64,000 bases of DNA from Bacillota bacterium (GTDB taxonomy: Bacteria; Bacillota; Clostridia; DSM-8532), in the NCBI GenBank assembly GCA_023415825.1, contig JAEZJF010000022.1, positions 496,001-560,000 on the forward strand, in the 5' to 3' direction. A program made the translations under genes and the position numbers. Positions 17,301 to 25,627 of the stretch are shown piece after piece; the first letter of the stretch is position 1, and each line of letters opens with the position of its first letter. The notes under the pieces are model-generated. The model saw only the letters and a list, made by a program, of their open reading frames with translations, had not been told where the DNA came from and made no database searches.

Positions 17301-19793
17301 AGGGTCGGCATCGGGATCAGGCTTGACGCTGAACGCCCGCTCACCGAAGATGGGAGTCACCTCGGTCTTTTCGGCCAGGGTAAGGGTAATAATCCCGGCG
17401 CCGTGCTCGTCAGAAGTTTCCGTCACCGTCCTGCCGCCATCGTTGTGGGTAATGTAATAGCCGGTGACGGCCTGGCCTCCCTTTCCCACGCCGGTCAGAA
17501 CAACCTTGTCGCCCACATGGAACGGAACTCCACCCCTCGATTTATAGGGCTGATCGTCGGGCGCATCAAATTCGACGCCCAGCAATTCGCCCTTACCCTT
17601 GTCGCCGTCAGCCAGACGGACGGTCAGTTCGGCGTTGTTGCGGGCGAACACCGGCTGAACCAGAAGGGCTTCATAACTACTGGTCGTCAATGTAAAACCG
17701 CTTATTTCATTCAGAAATTCGTTGTCAACAACCAGATGGCCGGAAGTGTTATCCATGCTGTAAACATAATGACGGGCGTTGTTAATATCAGTGTTGTTGT
17801 AAAACCAGAGCTCTTTCAGATAATAGCCGGGTACTACGTTTTTTGCCGTAACATTGAATATATGCTTCTCTGAGGTATAAAAATCGTTGACCTTGCGGCC
17901 CAGACCGTCGGTAATTTCGATTTCGCCCACCGGCCCGGTCACGGCCTCATAATCTTTTTGATCCTTGCTGTAGTCAAAGGTATAGAGGGTGTCTTTTGAC
18001 GGATAGATCTGGAACCCGAAATGTCGGAAATTGAAGGTGACGGAATAGAGCCGCATAGCTCCGTAATCGCCTTTGCCATTGCGGATGCTGAGGGAGAGGT
18101 GGAACGGGTCTTCTCTGCCGATGTCCGATACGGTCTTCATCATTTGAGGATTCGTGGAAGACCGGTCAAAGACAGGAACGTTTGTGATGCGGTTGTCATA
18201 GCCACCGCTTCGTCCGTAAATCAGGTTTTTTGAGGCAACATACGTCGGCAAACCCTTTACGACCGACTTAAAAGGGGGGTTCACTTTTTGTATGACATCG
18301 CTTTTATATTCCGCGTCGATCCAGACGTCGAAATGATTGTCTTTACGAAGCTTGTATAAGGTCATGTCTGCTTTGATTGAATTGAGCATGCTTTTATAGA
18401 GGCTTTTGTTCAGCTGCACGCCGGAGCTGATGCTGTTATGCTGGATATTGACCTCGTACCAGCCGGAGTGGTGTACAAAGAAATTCCCCTGACTGCTGCC
18501 CACATTTTTGAAGTTTGAGGAATCGGTGCCGTTGAATTTGATTGACGCCGCGCCAAGGGTCACTCCGGCATCCCCAGCCATGAGGGACAGGCCTTGCGGC
18601 GGTTCGGTGACATCTGACGCCATAGCCGCCATCGCTCCGGCCGGAGGCTGTGCGGCTTTCGGAATCAGCACCTGCACCACCTCGTCTCCGGAAACCGAGC
18701 AGGATTCGTTAGGCTCTACACGAACATAAAAAATTTTTTCGGCGTCCGGGCTGTCATTTATGATGGGGATGGTCACCTGCATTTGCGTCTGACCGGGGAG
18801 AAACAGGAAGTCCTGATTCAGCGGGGTGTAGTCGATTCCCGGCTGCGCGCTGCCGTTTACCGTAAAAATCTGACCGCCCGCGTAGTAGTTCAGGCCGGCA
18901 CTGCGTACCAGCGTGACGGTCGCCGACTCGCTCCCAGCGGTATAGACATACGACGAAAAGCCTATAACAGGCTTCTCGTAGGGCTCGTCGTCCAGGATGT
19001 TGACGCTTGTATCCCTCTGCATACCGATGTTACCACCGTCCGTGACGCCGGTGATGACCAGAATGAACTGCTCGTCGGCTTCGCGGAGCTCATCGTTTAT
19101 TATGTCTATGTAGATGCTCTTGGTGCGCTCACCGTCGCCAAAGGACAGTGTGAATTCCGTTCCGGGAACCTGCGTGTAATAATCCTCCGCTGCCAGTTGA
19201 GCGGTGTTGACCATCTCGGACTTTTGTTCGTCGCTGTAGGCGAACTTGTTACGGTCCGACTGGGCGCCGGTCGCCTGCTCGCGCGCGGCTCGCAGACCGG
19301 TTCCGTGTGTATTTTTACCTGCCTCGGAGGGGGGATCCACCTGAGCCCACTCGATGTTCGCTTCAATGTTATCCTCGGTGGTTACAGCCTGCTCTATCGG
19401 TACATCATTCATACGGGTCCCGTCGCCTTCGAGGAGCGTCTCGCTACCGCTGCCCTCGACAGTGCTTGGGAGAAGCAGCTTCGGAACGCTTAGGCGGTAA
19501 TCCTGCCCGATTTTCGCCGAGACGTCGATGGCCTTCAACGTGACATCGACGCGTCCGGCCGCCCCGCCGTGCCGAACCACTTCAGTGACGATGCGGCCGC
19601 TGTACTCATGCGTTTCCACCGCCATCTCACTTAGGCTGAAGGCACCGTTGGGATGGGCCGCTTCGAACTCATCCGAAATCCGAAGCATTTCCGCGGCGTC
19701 GGACAAGTCCTCCGCCAATGCCGCAACAGGTGGCAGCGTTAAAAGCATGGCTAACGCCAGTATGAGCGATAAGGTTTTTTTGATGGATTTCAT
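11346..19793 (-). CDS. giant S-layer-anchored surface protein (Calx-beta, propeller, CARDB, Big_2, SLH)
   Basis: Exported protein of 2815 residues held to the cell wall by three C-terminal SLH repeats (~2637-2815; FNDVAKGAWYNKAV, TRAEFLVLMM, TRQEMFTLLYNAL, TRAEMAQVLYNLL). A signal peptide ends near AALAED. Two Calx-beta-like repeats cover ~40-375, with ILDDEPYEKP joining them. Around 885-925 two EF-hand-like loops (DTNGNGVLDDSE and DYNGDGLLDAEY) resemble calcium-binding or dockerin-type loops. A Lys/Glu-rich, probably coiled segment follows at ~1240-1280. Residues ~1530-2060 contain Asp-box-like strands (SISHDNGATYSEP) suggesting a propeller, then a CARDB-like domain (~2070-2180) and a Big_2 domain (~2310-2380, SSNPSVASVSESGVVTA). 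No catalytic motif was found; adhesion or surface binding is the likeliest role. The start has AAGGAG upstream. It is divergent from a TetR gene. Confidence 0.88.
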   Translation of the reverse strand: MKSIKKTLSLILALAMLLTLPPVAALAEDLSDAAEMLRISDEFEAAHPNGAFSLSEMAVETHEYSGRIVTEVVRHGGAAGRVDVTLKAIDVSAKIGQDYRLSVPKLLLPSTVEGSGSETLLEGDGTRMNDVPIEQAVTTEDNIEANIEWAQVDPPSEAGKNTHGTGLRAAREQATGAQSDRNKFAYSDEQKSEMVNTAQLAAEDYYTQVPGTEFTLSFGDGERTKSIYIDIINDELREADEQFILVITGVTDGGNIGMQRDTSVNILDDEPYEKPVIGFSSYVYTAGSESATVTLVRSAGLNYYAGGQIFTVNGSAQPGIDYTPLNQDFLFLPGQTQMQVTIPIINDSPDAEKIFYVRVEPNESCSVSGDEVVQVLIPKAAQPPAGAMAAMASDVTEPPQGLSLMAGDAGVTLGAASIKFNGTDSSNFKNVGSSQGNFFVHHSGWYEVNIQHNSISSGVQLNKSLYKSMLNSIKADMTLYKLRKDNHFDVWIDAEYKSDVIQKVNPPFKSVVKGLPTYVASKNLIYGRSGGYDNRITNVPVFDRSSTNPQMMKTVSDIGREDPFHLSLSIRNGKGDYGAMRLYSVTFNFRHFGFQIYPSKDTLYTFDYSKDQKDYEAVTGPVGEIEITDGLGRKVNDFYTSEKHIFNVTAKNVVPGYYLKELWFYNNTDINNARHYVYSMDNTSGHLVVDNEFLNEISGFTLTTSSYEALLVQPVFARNNAELTVRLADGDKGKGELLGVEFDAPDDQPYKSRGGVPFHVGDKVVLTGVGKGGQAVTGYYITHNDGGRTVTETSDEHGAGIITLTLAEKTEVTPIFGERAFSVKPDPDADPNLRGSFSLNYNLNKEPPDKITFTEDGRLPGVVSGEPVEIMVIPPSGYTTQWANRTGDTNGNGVLDDSEKRDENGKLYPMYDYNGDGLLDAEYASPLFGDFLSYRVNQPRNLFYYNFVPLSGQIVHSGAVTGYVYTREYDIRNGFTMDKNGYKLVPVTGATVKMGGTYNSANPDAQIGYATSTENTGKFTFNVSNVIKNAYYFLSIAQASSSFFVDKINPSSSGDPYIIPTFTSMKPVSIDAYPTNKNDKTVAGSVIMVEKDKKVNFVLLTQSLENNVKVAKVDFRVYSKNGTLKSSHIASASMNRAEFTANLHDVFAQNDRLVVQLIDQTGGKSLEYNTGFEFRPPLPATSVLPSFAADVSKSVPLFDTVMGALDLGLTHFENVYMKGEDIIVTLGYEHAFDEYNKVLKETGGKEEDEEKTKVTVEDLEKTKEKINEINKDKKNKKTDTNVKTKSTVTNNLSVNVSLEMKLKYDSKRPASAGSPYYFSHLKLMVTLTDSLEFKIAVTIPVGLTVTTKLEIGGSVTGYIKITPITTIGATEPLRVYADEYGNYPYYDSDMFKDVNYKFNVNGGLILKPYISLTISGDYSVATLDVNGRADFTLIFASDRSNSGTVKLSGHIKASALGITIYEKGLEGGTINLFGNSKARMMLMDEEPPLEQSTFAPISRNYLDNRSDWLGSEPPFTTPGDASLLAEGMLLGGVYPDPDIQLMRIDEDSILMVFVDDNPDRSDYNRAALYYSISHDNGATYSEPALLADDGTLDSSPRLVDLGDKILCLYSSLKEEIADDVLLSMEEMLEANELEMRFFNKADGVFEDAPIDVTKNTGQPNPENEGGLIGDYTSNEHGSAVYDLVSGKVLMIYTKSDFTSDAGRTFSAGDLFDTQKSYSAVAYRIYDAITGRFLMYEEIGYPDGVDTDSEKAEWDALWYGQKFLDAEIVDKSLPGGGIEDPLVLDLTTALKGQTAYIAYTVDMDSDLSTAEDRDIYLASYSFNDNTFTKPIKASDIYAGEPPRADGRPQLVAYENAVYLFYAADTEVHYVKADVLFDPGEIVDTSHLGEEGTGEADVVTKESLPNHPHVALKADEAQHHPGEDYRVLTGDDGKLYLIWTEATLRYADGIEPGSQEALDPRNAYHEDQIYAAVYYEDYEANFADEHDGEDTHTDLLYMSDPDVEYGRWSGKVQLTFGPGSYNDVAADVMADGRILLAARKNDLTYSEEHGLLISDPDTARLVAMTLTPAIRIEPGEDAITFNPSYPVEGETVRITAGFTNHGLMPLIRPVVEFYALIDGVEQPIGSATAGRALYGGETGSAGIEWTVPADIQNLAIVAMLKSEANDEIYAEFDTGFPYSVDLEHNLFRLTHIARNGYQVSAEVLHTGNEPLSDAEIVINLLDRNDYIIRELKRSPIADEVDADGLLVLRESFELKNADLEPMDSVMGGSASVELRIEKNGALLYRHMGTVVKDISALYGEQINAAESVVLSASSLSLAPGNQRSVTTSVSPAETTENFRIVYRSSNPSVASVSESGVVTAHTFGNAVITAYAVPDIELHTLTLDGYSLSGDVLDNLSPEDCRSGSVQVAVLSDSSSDNNSTPVLPDASGTDTATLTIKAAMSGSGKATASVSHQQIANAVRGGLGRNPEDAMDIRINVDAPDGAQTVETVITPAAVREMVDNRFGMTIVTPVARINFDERALSSILEQSDGDIAITASLVDKSTLPNSVLAAVDEHPVFDFSVTSGSRRISQFNGNVTVSVPYTPADSEDPNSIVIYHITAEGTVEIVKNCRYDPDTGTVTFVTSHFSYFAVGYNPVQFNDVAKGAWYNKAVSFIAAREITKGTGNGNYSPTAKLTRAEFLVLMMRAYGIAPDNNPTDNFSDAGDSYYTGYLAAAKRLGISAGAGNNLYAPGKEITRQEMFTLLYNALKVIRQLPQGDSGKTLDQFTDAGQIASWAKEAMTLLVKTGTIGGNNGLLTPTGTTTRAEMAQVLYNLLRR

Positions 19794-19856
19794 GCGGTTA
19801 TCACTCCTTGTTATAAAATTTGAAAGGTATTATAATTTAATTAAGACAGTAAATAA

Positions 19857-19872
19857 TGACTGCGGTCAGTGA
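19857..19872. promoter_or_regulatory. candidate TetR-type operator
   Basis: Overlapping inverted repeats TGACTGCGGTCA and ACTGCGGTCAGT sit in the 129-bp gap between the SLH gene and the TetR gene. The TGAC-N4-GTCA form is common among TetR-family sites. A leftward -10 (TATAAT, complement of 19828-19833) lies just downstream, so binding here could block the SLH promoter. A single site, so only a suggestion. Confidence 0.35.
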
Positions 19873-19922
19873 ATAACGCCATTATACAGTAAATTCCAAT
19901 AGCAAGCAATAAGGAGATCTTC

Positions 19923-20543
19923 ATGAAAAAAGTAAAATCGACCCGTCGGAAAGAACAGGGTGAGGCGACAAAAAAGAAAATATATGAAATCGCTCAAAAG
20001 CTCTTTAGGGAAAACGGTATCGATAATGTCAGCATTGATAACATCGTTGAGGCGGCAGGTGTGGCGCGGGGGACGTTCTATGTCCATTTTGAATCAAAGG
20101 ACATGCTGGCTTCTTCCCTGATTTCCGATTATGTGGACAGGGTTGATATGGATTATGAGGCCTTTTTGAAAGCGCTGCCGCTTGATATCTCTTCGGCCGA
20201 CATTCTGATAGCATTGGCTGAAAAAATTTGCGATGTTATAGAGTGCTCCCTCGGCTATGAGATAATGAAAACTCTGTACAGGGTGCAGCTAACAAGCGTC
20301 CCCTACGCAGGGGAAGCCTCCCGTTATAACAGAGCTTTGTATCAAATGGTCGCGGATGTGCTTGAGAAGGGGAGCCGTCGGGGGGAATTTCAAGCTTCCC
20401 TACCGGTGGATGAGCTATCGAAGCATCTTGTGCTTGCCATACGGGGACTCGTTTATGAATGGTGCATCCGCTACCCCGGCTTCAGCCTCAAGGAACAGAC
20501 CCTTGCGCACTTCAAGATATTGCTCGACGGAATAAAGGCATAA
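19923..20543 (+). CDS. TetR-family transcriptional regulator
   Basis: DNA-binding repressor of 206 residues. The N-terminal HTH reads IYEIAQKLFRENGIDNVSID and VAGVARGTFYVHFESKDML-like sequence (AAGVARGTFYVHFESK), the TetR signature, at ~20-70. The C-terminal two thirds are helical and variable, as expected for the ligand and dimer domain. The ATG has AAGGAGA at 19910. It is divergent from the giant SLH protein and precedes the macroglobulin gene by 120 bp, so it may control either or both; autoregulation through the site at 19857 is plausible. Confidence 0.88.
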   Translation: MKKVKSTRRKEQGEATKKKIYEIAQKLFRENGIDNVSIDNIVEAAGVARGTFYVHFESKDMLASSLISDYVDRVDMDYEAFLKALPLDISSADILIALAEKICDVIECSLGYEIMKTLYRVQLTSVPYAGEASRYNRALYQMVADVLEKGSRRGEFQASLPVDELSKHLVLAIRGLVYEWCIRYPGFSLKEQTLAHFKILLDGIKA

Positions 20544-20590
20544 GTAAAAGATTGAAGTAAAGCCCTGTGCCTCCTTTAACAAATAGGTTG

Positions 20591-20640
20591 TAACCTGTAT
20601 GAGATTGCAATATACTGGAAATAAGTTCTAATACAGGTTA
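20591..20640. repeat. 10-bp inverted repeat upstream of the macroglobulin gene
   Basis: TAACCTGTAT (20591-20600) and ATACAGGTTA (20631-20640) are exact reverse complements, 30 bp apart, in the gap between the TetR gene and the macroglobulin gene. The right arm ends 23 bp before the start codon. It could be an operator pair, or an RNA stem near the ribosome site. No T-run follows. Confidence 0.35.
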
Positions 20641-20663
20641 TCCGTTTGTGAGGTGTGTATTCC

Positions 20664-23600
20664 ATGAAATTTTCAGAGTTCTTAAAAAAGAGATGGTTTG
20701 TCATTCTGATTGCTCTCATTGTGCTTGTCGGCGGGACAGTTGCGGCTATTACCCTGATAGGCGGGCAGGATGATGAAACCCTGAGCGATAAAACCGATGA
20801 TAATGACCAAGAGGATATTGACTCTCCAAAGGAGCGTATTCGGCTGAATCTCTCAGCCCTTCTCAGTGACAATACAGGTGTAAAAACAGAATCGGGCTTT
20901 AAGCTCACCTTTCCCAAAGGTGCCAAGCTCGATACAGAGACTGTAAAACAGGGCTTTGAGGTTATTCCTGCATTTGACTTTGATATGGAGAAAGCGGATG
21001 ATGGCTTTGTTATCAAACCCAAAGCCTTTTTGCAGGCCAATAAGGTTTATACCTTCAAGGTCAATCTCCCGGAGCAGAATATCAAGGAATCCTGGGCTTT
21101 CCAAACTCGGCGGGAGTTCAAGGTTGTTTCCACCTTACCTGGCCACAAGGGGACCAATGTCCCATTGAATTCAGGGATTGAGATTACCTTCAGCCATACT
21201 GGTATTCAGGATTTTGAAAAGAACTTCACCATTGAGCCAAAGGTTGAGGGACGTTTTGAAATCCATGAGAATATCGCTGTCTTTGTACCCAAAGCCCTTA
21301 AGGCTGACACCATTTATAAAGTAACCGTTCATAAGGGTGTAAGCCAGGGAGACAGTAAGGAGACTCTTAAAGACGATGTGACCTTTTCCTTTCAGACTCA
21401 GACCAATATTCCTCCACAGAACAATGATCAACCCTATCTCTCGGTTTATAACTGGCTTTATAATTTCCCGTCAGATATTCAGCCCGTACTGGAAATAAGT
21501 GCGTCTGATGATTTTAAAGAGAAGGATCTTGAGGTTTCCCTTTATCGCTATGATACCCCCGAGGCTTTTATTAAGGATTATGACGCCATTGCTAATCATC
21601 CTGAATGGGTTATCATTGACAGAAACCGTCATATACCCGATGTCTCGGGACTTTTACCCTATAAAAGCTATACACTGCCCCTGAGCTATACACCGGATTC
21701 TTATTACATGTCCTATCTGGCTCTGCCCGAGAACCTTGCGGAGGGCCATTACCTCATTATTCTTAAATCCGATGATCTTAAGGAATACGCCTTTATCCAG
21801 ATTAACGACATGCAGCTCTATATGACTGTGGGTGATGAGAAGTCGCTCATCTGGGTCAATGATATGATCACTGGCCAGCCGGTATCAGGTGCTATATTCG
21901 AGGGTAATGGCATTAAGTCTGTCACCACTGGTAACGACGGTACGGCCTTAATCGGTGAGGATCTCGATGAGGGAGAATCAGGAAGCACGATTTGTTATAA
22001 GGCTTCCAGGAATGGGCATCCCACCTTGGTTGCCCCCATTACTAATGGAAGGTCATATTGGACTAATAGCTCCCAGACAACCGATTATAAGTCTAACTGG
22101 AATTACCTGTATTTAGATCGAGGCACCTATTTGCCAACCGATACCGTGAAGGCTTGGGGTATTTTAAGACCCAGAAGTATGGAGGCACCTCCCCAAAAAG
22201 TGACCGTTAAACTTATTAAGAATCTTTATGACTATGAAACCTACACTTACAATAAGCAGGTCCTGGATACCAGGGAAGTGGCACTTACGCCAAAGGGTAC
22301 CTATACAACCGAATTTAGCTTTGAAAACCTTCCCACCGACCATTATGATATCGAGGTCGAAGCTGAGGGCATTATTGTCTCTGATTCGTATTTCTTTATT
22401 AACAAATATGTGAAGAGTCAATATATTGTGTCCGCTGATACTGAAAACAAGGCCTATTTTGCTGGAGAGACCTTAAAAGTCCAAGTAGGCTGTGAGTTCT
22501 TTGAGGGAACACCCGTACCAGGCTTCAATTTGAGCTACATTGTGCGTAACTATTCCGACTACATGAATGCGGGGAAGGGGGACCTGACTCTGGACAGCCA
22601 GGGGGAGGGGGCTATTAGCCTTACCCTTCCCAATGAAGCCGGGCCCGTTTCCTGGCAGCCTTTATATCACAGCCTTTATGTAAATAATAAGGACCCTGAA
22701 GAAACCGAGGTTTCAGATTCTGAGTACTTTACTGTGTTTCCAAGGGACGTTATGATCCAGACCGATGTTGATTTTAAAGATGGTTCGGCTAATTTAAACT
22801 TTAAAACCAATGTCATCGACTTAAGCGCTATTCGTAAAACTGGTGAAGTCTATAGTGGTGGGGACGATCCCCTGTACAAGGGTAGAACTATAGACCGGAA
22901 GCTGACAGCAACCCTTTACGAGCGTTACTGGGATAAAAAAGAAACCGGCGAATACTATGACATGATCTTGAAACAAAGCGTAAAAACCTATGAGTATTTT
23001 GAAGTCAAGAATGCTATAGAGCATTTTGAGGTTCAGACAGTTGGAGGGAGTGTCGACTTCAAACTGATCATTCCTAATTACAGTGGGCGGAAGAGCTATT
23101 TTATTGTCTACCAGACCTCCGATACAAAGCAAAGACCTATTGAAGAAACCGTCTATCTTTATGGCGATTATTATTGGTCTAACTACAGTGAGGATTATTA
23201 TTACCTGGACTTTGAGGATAAGGAAGTCAGCTATAAAGTAGGAGAACCCATTAACTTCACGCTGATGAAGAACAACAACGACCCCATCAATGGAGGTAAT
23301 ACCCTGTATATGGTCCATCAGGAGGGTGTAAAGGAGTTCTGGACTTCTCAAAATGTTGATCAGACCCATGTTTTTATTGAAGACTACATTCCCAATGCTT
23401 ATGTCCAGGCCGTCTATTTTGACGGCAAGCAGCTTCATACAGCCTACGAGCGCCTGGTGAGATTTGATCACAGCGACAAGGTGCTTGATTTGACCCTCGA
23501 AACCGACAAGGAAAGCTATAAACCGGGAGAGAAGGTCAATGCAACAATAACGGTTAAGGATAAGGCAGGTAAACCGGTTGAGGCCGATGTGTGTCTGTCG

Positions 23601-25625
23601 GTTGTGGATGAGGCCTATTTTGCTCTTTATGAACAGGAGGTTGAAACCTCTTCAAGCTTATACAGAAGTGTTTATGATCCAGGTATTCGAGACACTTATA
23701 TCTCCTATCGCAAAATCGTGCGCGGTTCGAATGGAGCCGAAGGAGGAGAGGGGGATGATGAAGGCGGAAATGGTGCGAGAAAGAACTTTGTGGACAGCGC
23801 CTTCTTCAAGACCGCACAAACCAATAGTATGGGGCAGGCTGAACTATCCTTTACGCTGCCCGACAACCTTACATCATGGCGCCTGACCTACCAGGCCGTC
23901 ACCGATGACCTCAAGGCCGGAAATGGTCAGCATAATATGACCACACGCCTGCCCTTCTTTGTTAAGGCAGTGCTCAACGATACCTTCATGCTGGGTGATG
24001 CACCCACCCTTTTATTAAAGGGCTATGGTGAAAAAGTTAAGGCCGAGGATGAGGTTGCTTTCAAGGTCACATTGAAAAATGCAAGAGGGGAAATGCCGGT
24101 CATTGAAGCCAAAGGCAAAATAGGAGAGTTCACCGAAATCACCCTGCCAAACCTGGACGAAGGGGTTTATGCCGTTATTGTGGAGGGGAATTCAGGCGGA
24201 CTTCGGGATGCTGTTGAGAAAACCATTCAGGTGCGAAAGAGTCAGCTTTTGGCCAAACAGGTGGATTATCATACCCTTACAAAGGATTTGAAGCTTGAGA
24301 TAGAGAGCTATGCGACTTTAAGCTTTTATAATGCCGAGCTTGATGATTATTACAGATCGCTGACCGATCTTTACTGGAGCTATGGCAGCCGTCTTGATCA
24401 AATTGTGGCTCAAAGCGTTGCACAGGATCTTATAAAACAGTATTTCCCGGACGACTGGTATGCCAATGGTGAGAAAAACGATATCAGCCCTTACCAGAAG
24501 GAGGATGGAGGCTTTGCGCTTCTGCCCTATGGCAGCAGCGAAGTGGAGCTTACGGCCAAAATAGCCGCTCTTGGGGTGGAAGGAGCTGACAGCAACAGGC
24601 TCTCAGACTATTTTAAGGGAATTATATCTGACCCGGCCACAACACCCCTTCAGGTTTCGGCAGCCTATTGGGGACTGGCATCTCTAAGAGAGCCTGTGCT
24701 ACTGGAGCTTCAAGGCTTTATGGAAGAGGGCGATTTGACCCTGGATGAAAAGCTCTATCTTGCCAATGCATTGGCTCAATTGGGGGATTTGGCGAGTGCT
24801 GAGAAGCTGTATGGGCAGATTACCAAAGCCTATAGCAAGGAAATGGCACCCTATCGCTATATAGATGAGGGGAGTGGCTCAAAAGAAAATATCCTTCGGT
24901 GGACCTCGCTTACGGCCATGCTGGCGGTTAATGTGGATGCCAAGGATAAGATGGCCTATTTTAAATACATCGAACAAGTCAGCTCTGATGAGATTTTGAT
25001 CAATCTTGAACGCCTCATACTTGTCAAGCAGGGGCTTCCTGGGGCTTTCAATAATAAAACCTCCAGATTTTTGTTGGAGCTGGACGGTAAAAAAGAAACC
25101 GTCAAGCTTGAGGGAACCAAACCTTACACCGTCATGGTGAGTCCTGACAAGCTCAAAACCATGAAGTTTTCAAATATCAAGGGAGATATTGCCCTGTCGG
25201 TTTCTTATGAGAGTGCCCAGGACCCATCCAATTACAAAAACAGTATTGCGACTGTTAACCGAACTTACAACAGGAAAGAAGGCTTTCCTGTAAATCTAAA
25301 TCGCCTTGATGTTGTGACGGTTGAGCTTCGCATTGACTTCGATAAAGCCGCTCCTGAGGGCTACTACGAGGTTACTGATGTTTTACCTGCCGGTCTGCGC
25401 TACATCAATCCCTACGAATACGCAGAGGATATCTATTTTGGAGAACCTGAGGGACAGCGGGTCAAACTTGGATGCTATTATGACGGAACCGAGGATGTTG
25501 AGACTATCAGGTATCGGGCAAGAGTTGTGGCTCCCGGTGAATATACTGCCGATCACGCTCTGGTCAAGCATTCTGATAGTGATGCCAGGGGCTATTCACA
25601 AAAGATGTCTGTTTTGATTAATTAG
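20664..25625 (+). CDS. membrane-anchored alpha-2-macroglobulin-like protein without thioester
   Basis: Large surface protein of 1653 residues, anchored by an N-terminal membrane segment (~10-32) rather than a lipobox. Two Big_5/SbsA-like domains follow (~55-240; TNVPLNSGIEITF). Next are the MG-type beta domains of bacterial macroglobulins, with the usual LYLDRGTYLPTDTVKAWGI and LDLTLETDKESYKPGEKV segments. A flexible Gly/Glu/Asp-rich stretch near 1020-1045 precedes AFFKTAQTNSMGQAELSF and lies where a bait region would be. At the normal thioester site the sequence is YGSRLDQIV (near 1240), so the Cys-Gln pair is absent. It therefore cannot trap proteases covalently; physical trapping or a structural role is likely. 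ATG 20664 is chosen for its GAGGTG site. The Memo-like gene begins 2 bp after its stop. Confidence 0.87.
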   Translation: MKFSEFLKKRWFVILIALIVLVGGTVAAITLIGGQDDETLSDKTDDNDQEDIDSPKERIRLNLSALLSDNTGVKTESGFKLTFPKGAKLDTETVKQGFEVIPAFDFDMEKADDGFVIKPKAFLQANKVYTFKVNLPEQNIKESWAFQTRREFKVVSTLPGHKGTNVPLNSGIEITFSHTGIQDFEKNFTIEPKVEGRFEIHENIAVFVPKALKADTIYKVTVHKGVSQGDSKETLKDDVTFSFQTQTNIPPQNNDQPYLSVYNWLYNFPSDIQPVLEISASDDFKEKDLEVSLYRYDTPEAFIKDYDAIANHPEWVIIDRNRHIPDVSGLLPYKSYTLPLSYTPDSYYMSYLALPENLAEGHYLIILKSDDLKEYAFIQINDMQLYMTVGDEKSLIWVNDMITGQPVSGAIFEGNGIKSVTTGNDGTALIGEDLDEGESGSTICYKASRNGHPTLVAPITNGRSYWTNSSQTTDYKSNWNYLYLDRGTYLPTDTVKAWGILRPRSMEAPPQKVTVKLIKNLYDYETYTYNKQVLDTREVALTPKGTYTTEFSFENLPTDHYDIEVEAEGIIVSDSYFFINKYVKSQYIVSADTENKAYFAGETLKVQVGCEFFEGTPVPGFNLSYIVRNYSDYMNAGKGDLTLDSQGEGAISLTLPNEAGPVSWQPLYHSLYVNNKDPEETEVSDSEYFTVFPRDVMIQTDVDFKDGSANLNFKTNVIDLSAIRKTGEVYSGGDDPLYKGRTIDRKLTATLYERYWDKKETGEYYDMILKQSVKTYEYFEVKNAIEHFEVQTVGGSVDFKLIIPNYSGRKSYFIVYQTSDTKQRPIEETVYLYGDYYWSNYSEDYYYLDFEDKEVSYKVGEPINFTLMKNNNDPINGGNTLYMVHQEGVKEFWTSQNVDQTHVFIEDYIPNAYVQAVYFDGKQLHTAYERLVRFDHSDKVLDLTLETDKESYKPGEKVNATITVKDKAGKPVEADVCLSVVDEAYFALYEQEVETSSSLYRSVYDPGIRDTYISYRKIVRGSNGAEGGEGDDEGGNGARKNFVDSAFFKTAQTNSMGQAELSFTLPDNLTSWRLTYQAVTDDLKAGNGQHNMTTRLPFFVKAVLNDTFMLGDAPTLLLKGYGEKVKAEDEVAFKVTLKNARGEMPVIEAKGKIGEFTEITLPNLDEGVYAVIVEGNSGGLRDAVEKTIQVRKSQLLAKQVDYHTLTKDLKLEIESYATLSFYNAELDDYYRSLTDLYWSYGSRLDQIVAQSVAQDLIKQYFPDDWYANGEKNDISPYQKEDGGFALLPYGSSEVELTAKIAALGVEGADSNRLSDYFKGIISDPATTPLQVSAAYWGLASLREPVLLELQGFMEEGDLTLDEKLYLANALAQLGDLASAEKLYGQITKAYSKEMAPYRYIDEGSGSKENILRWTSLTAMLAVNVDAKDKMAYFKYIEQVSSDEILINLERLILVKQGLPGAFNNKTSRFLLELDGKKETVKLEGTKPYTVMVSPDKLKTMKFSNIKGDIALSVSYESAQDPSNYKNSIATVNRTYNRKEGFPVNLNRLDVVTVELRIDFDKAAPEGYYEVTDVLPAGLRYINPYEYAEDIYFGEPEGQRVKLGCYYDGTEDVETIRYRARVVAPGEYTADHALVKHSDSDARGYSQKMSVLIN

Positions 25626-25627
25626 CC

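Noticed and set aside
18783..19493. 236-codon plus-strand frame opposite the SLH protein
   Set aside because: Antisense to Calx-beta repeats that are clearly coding on the minus strand.
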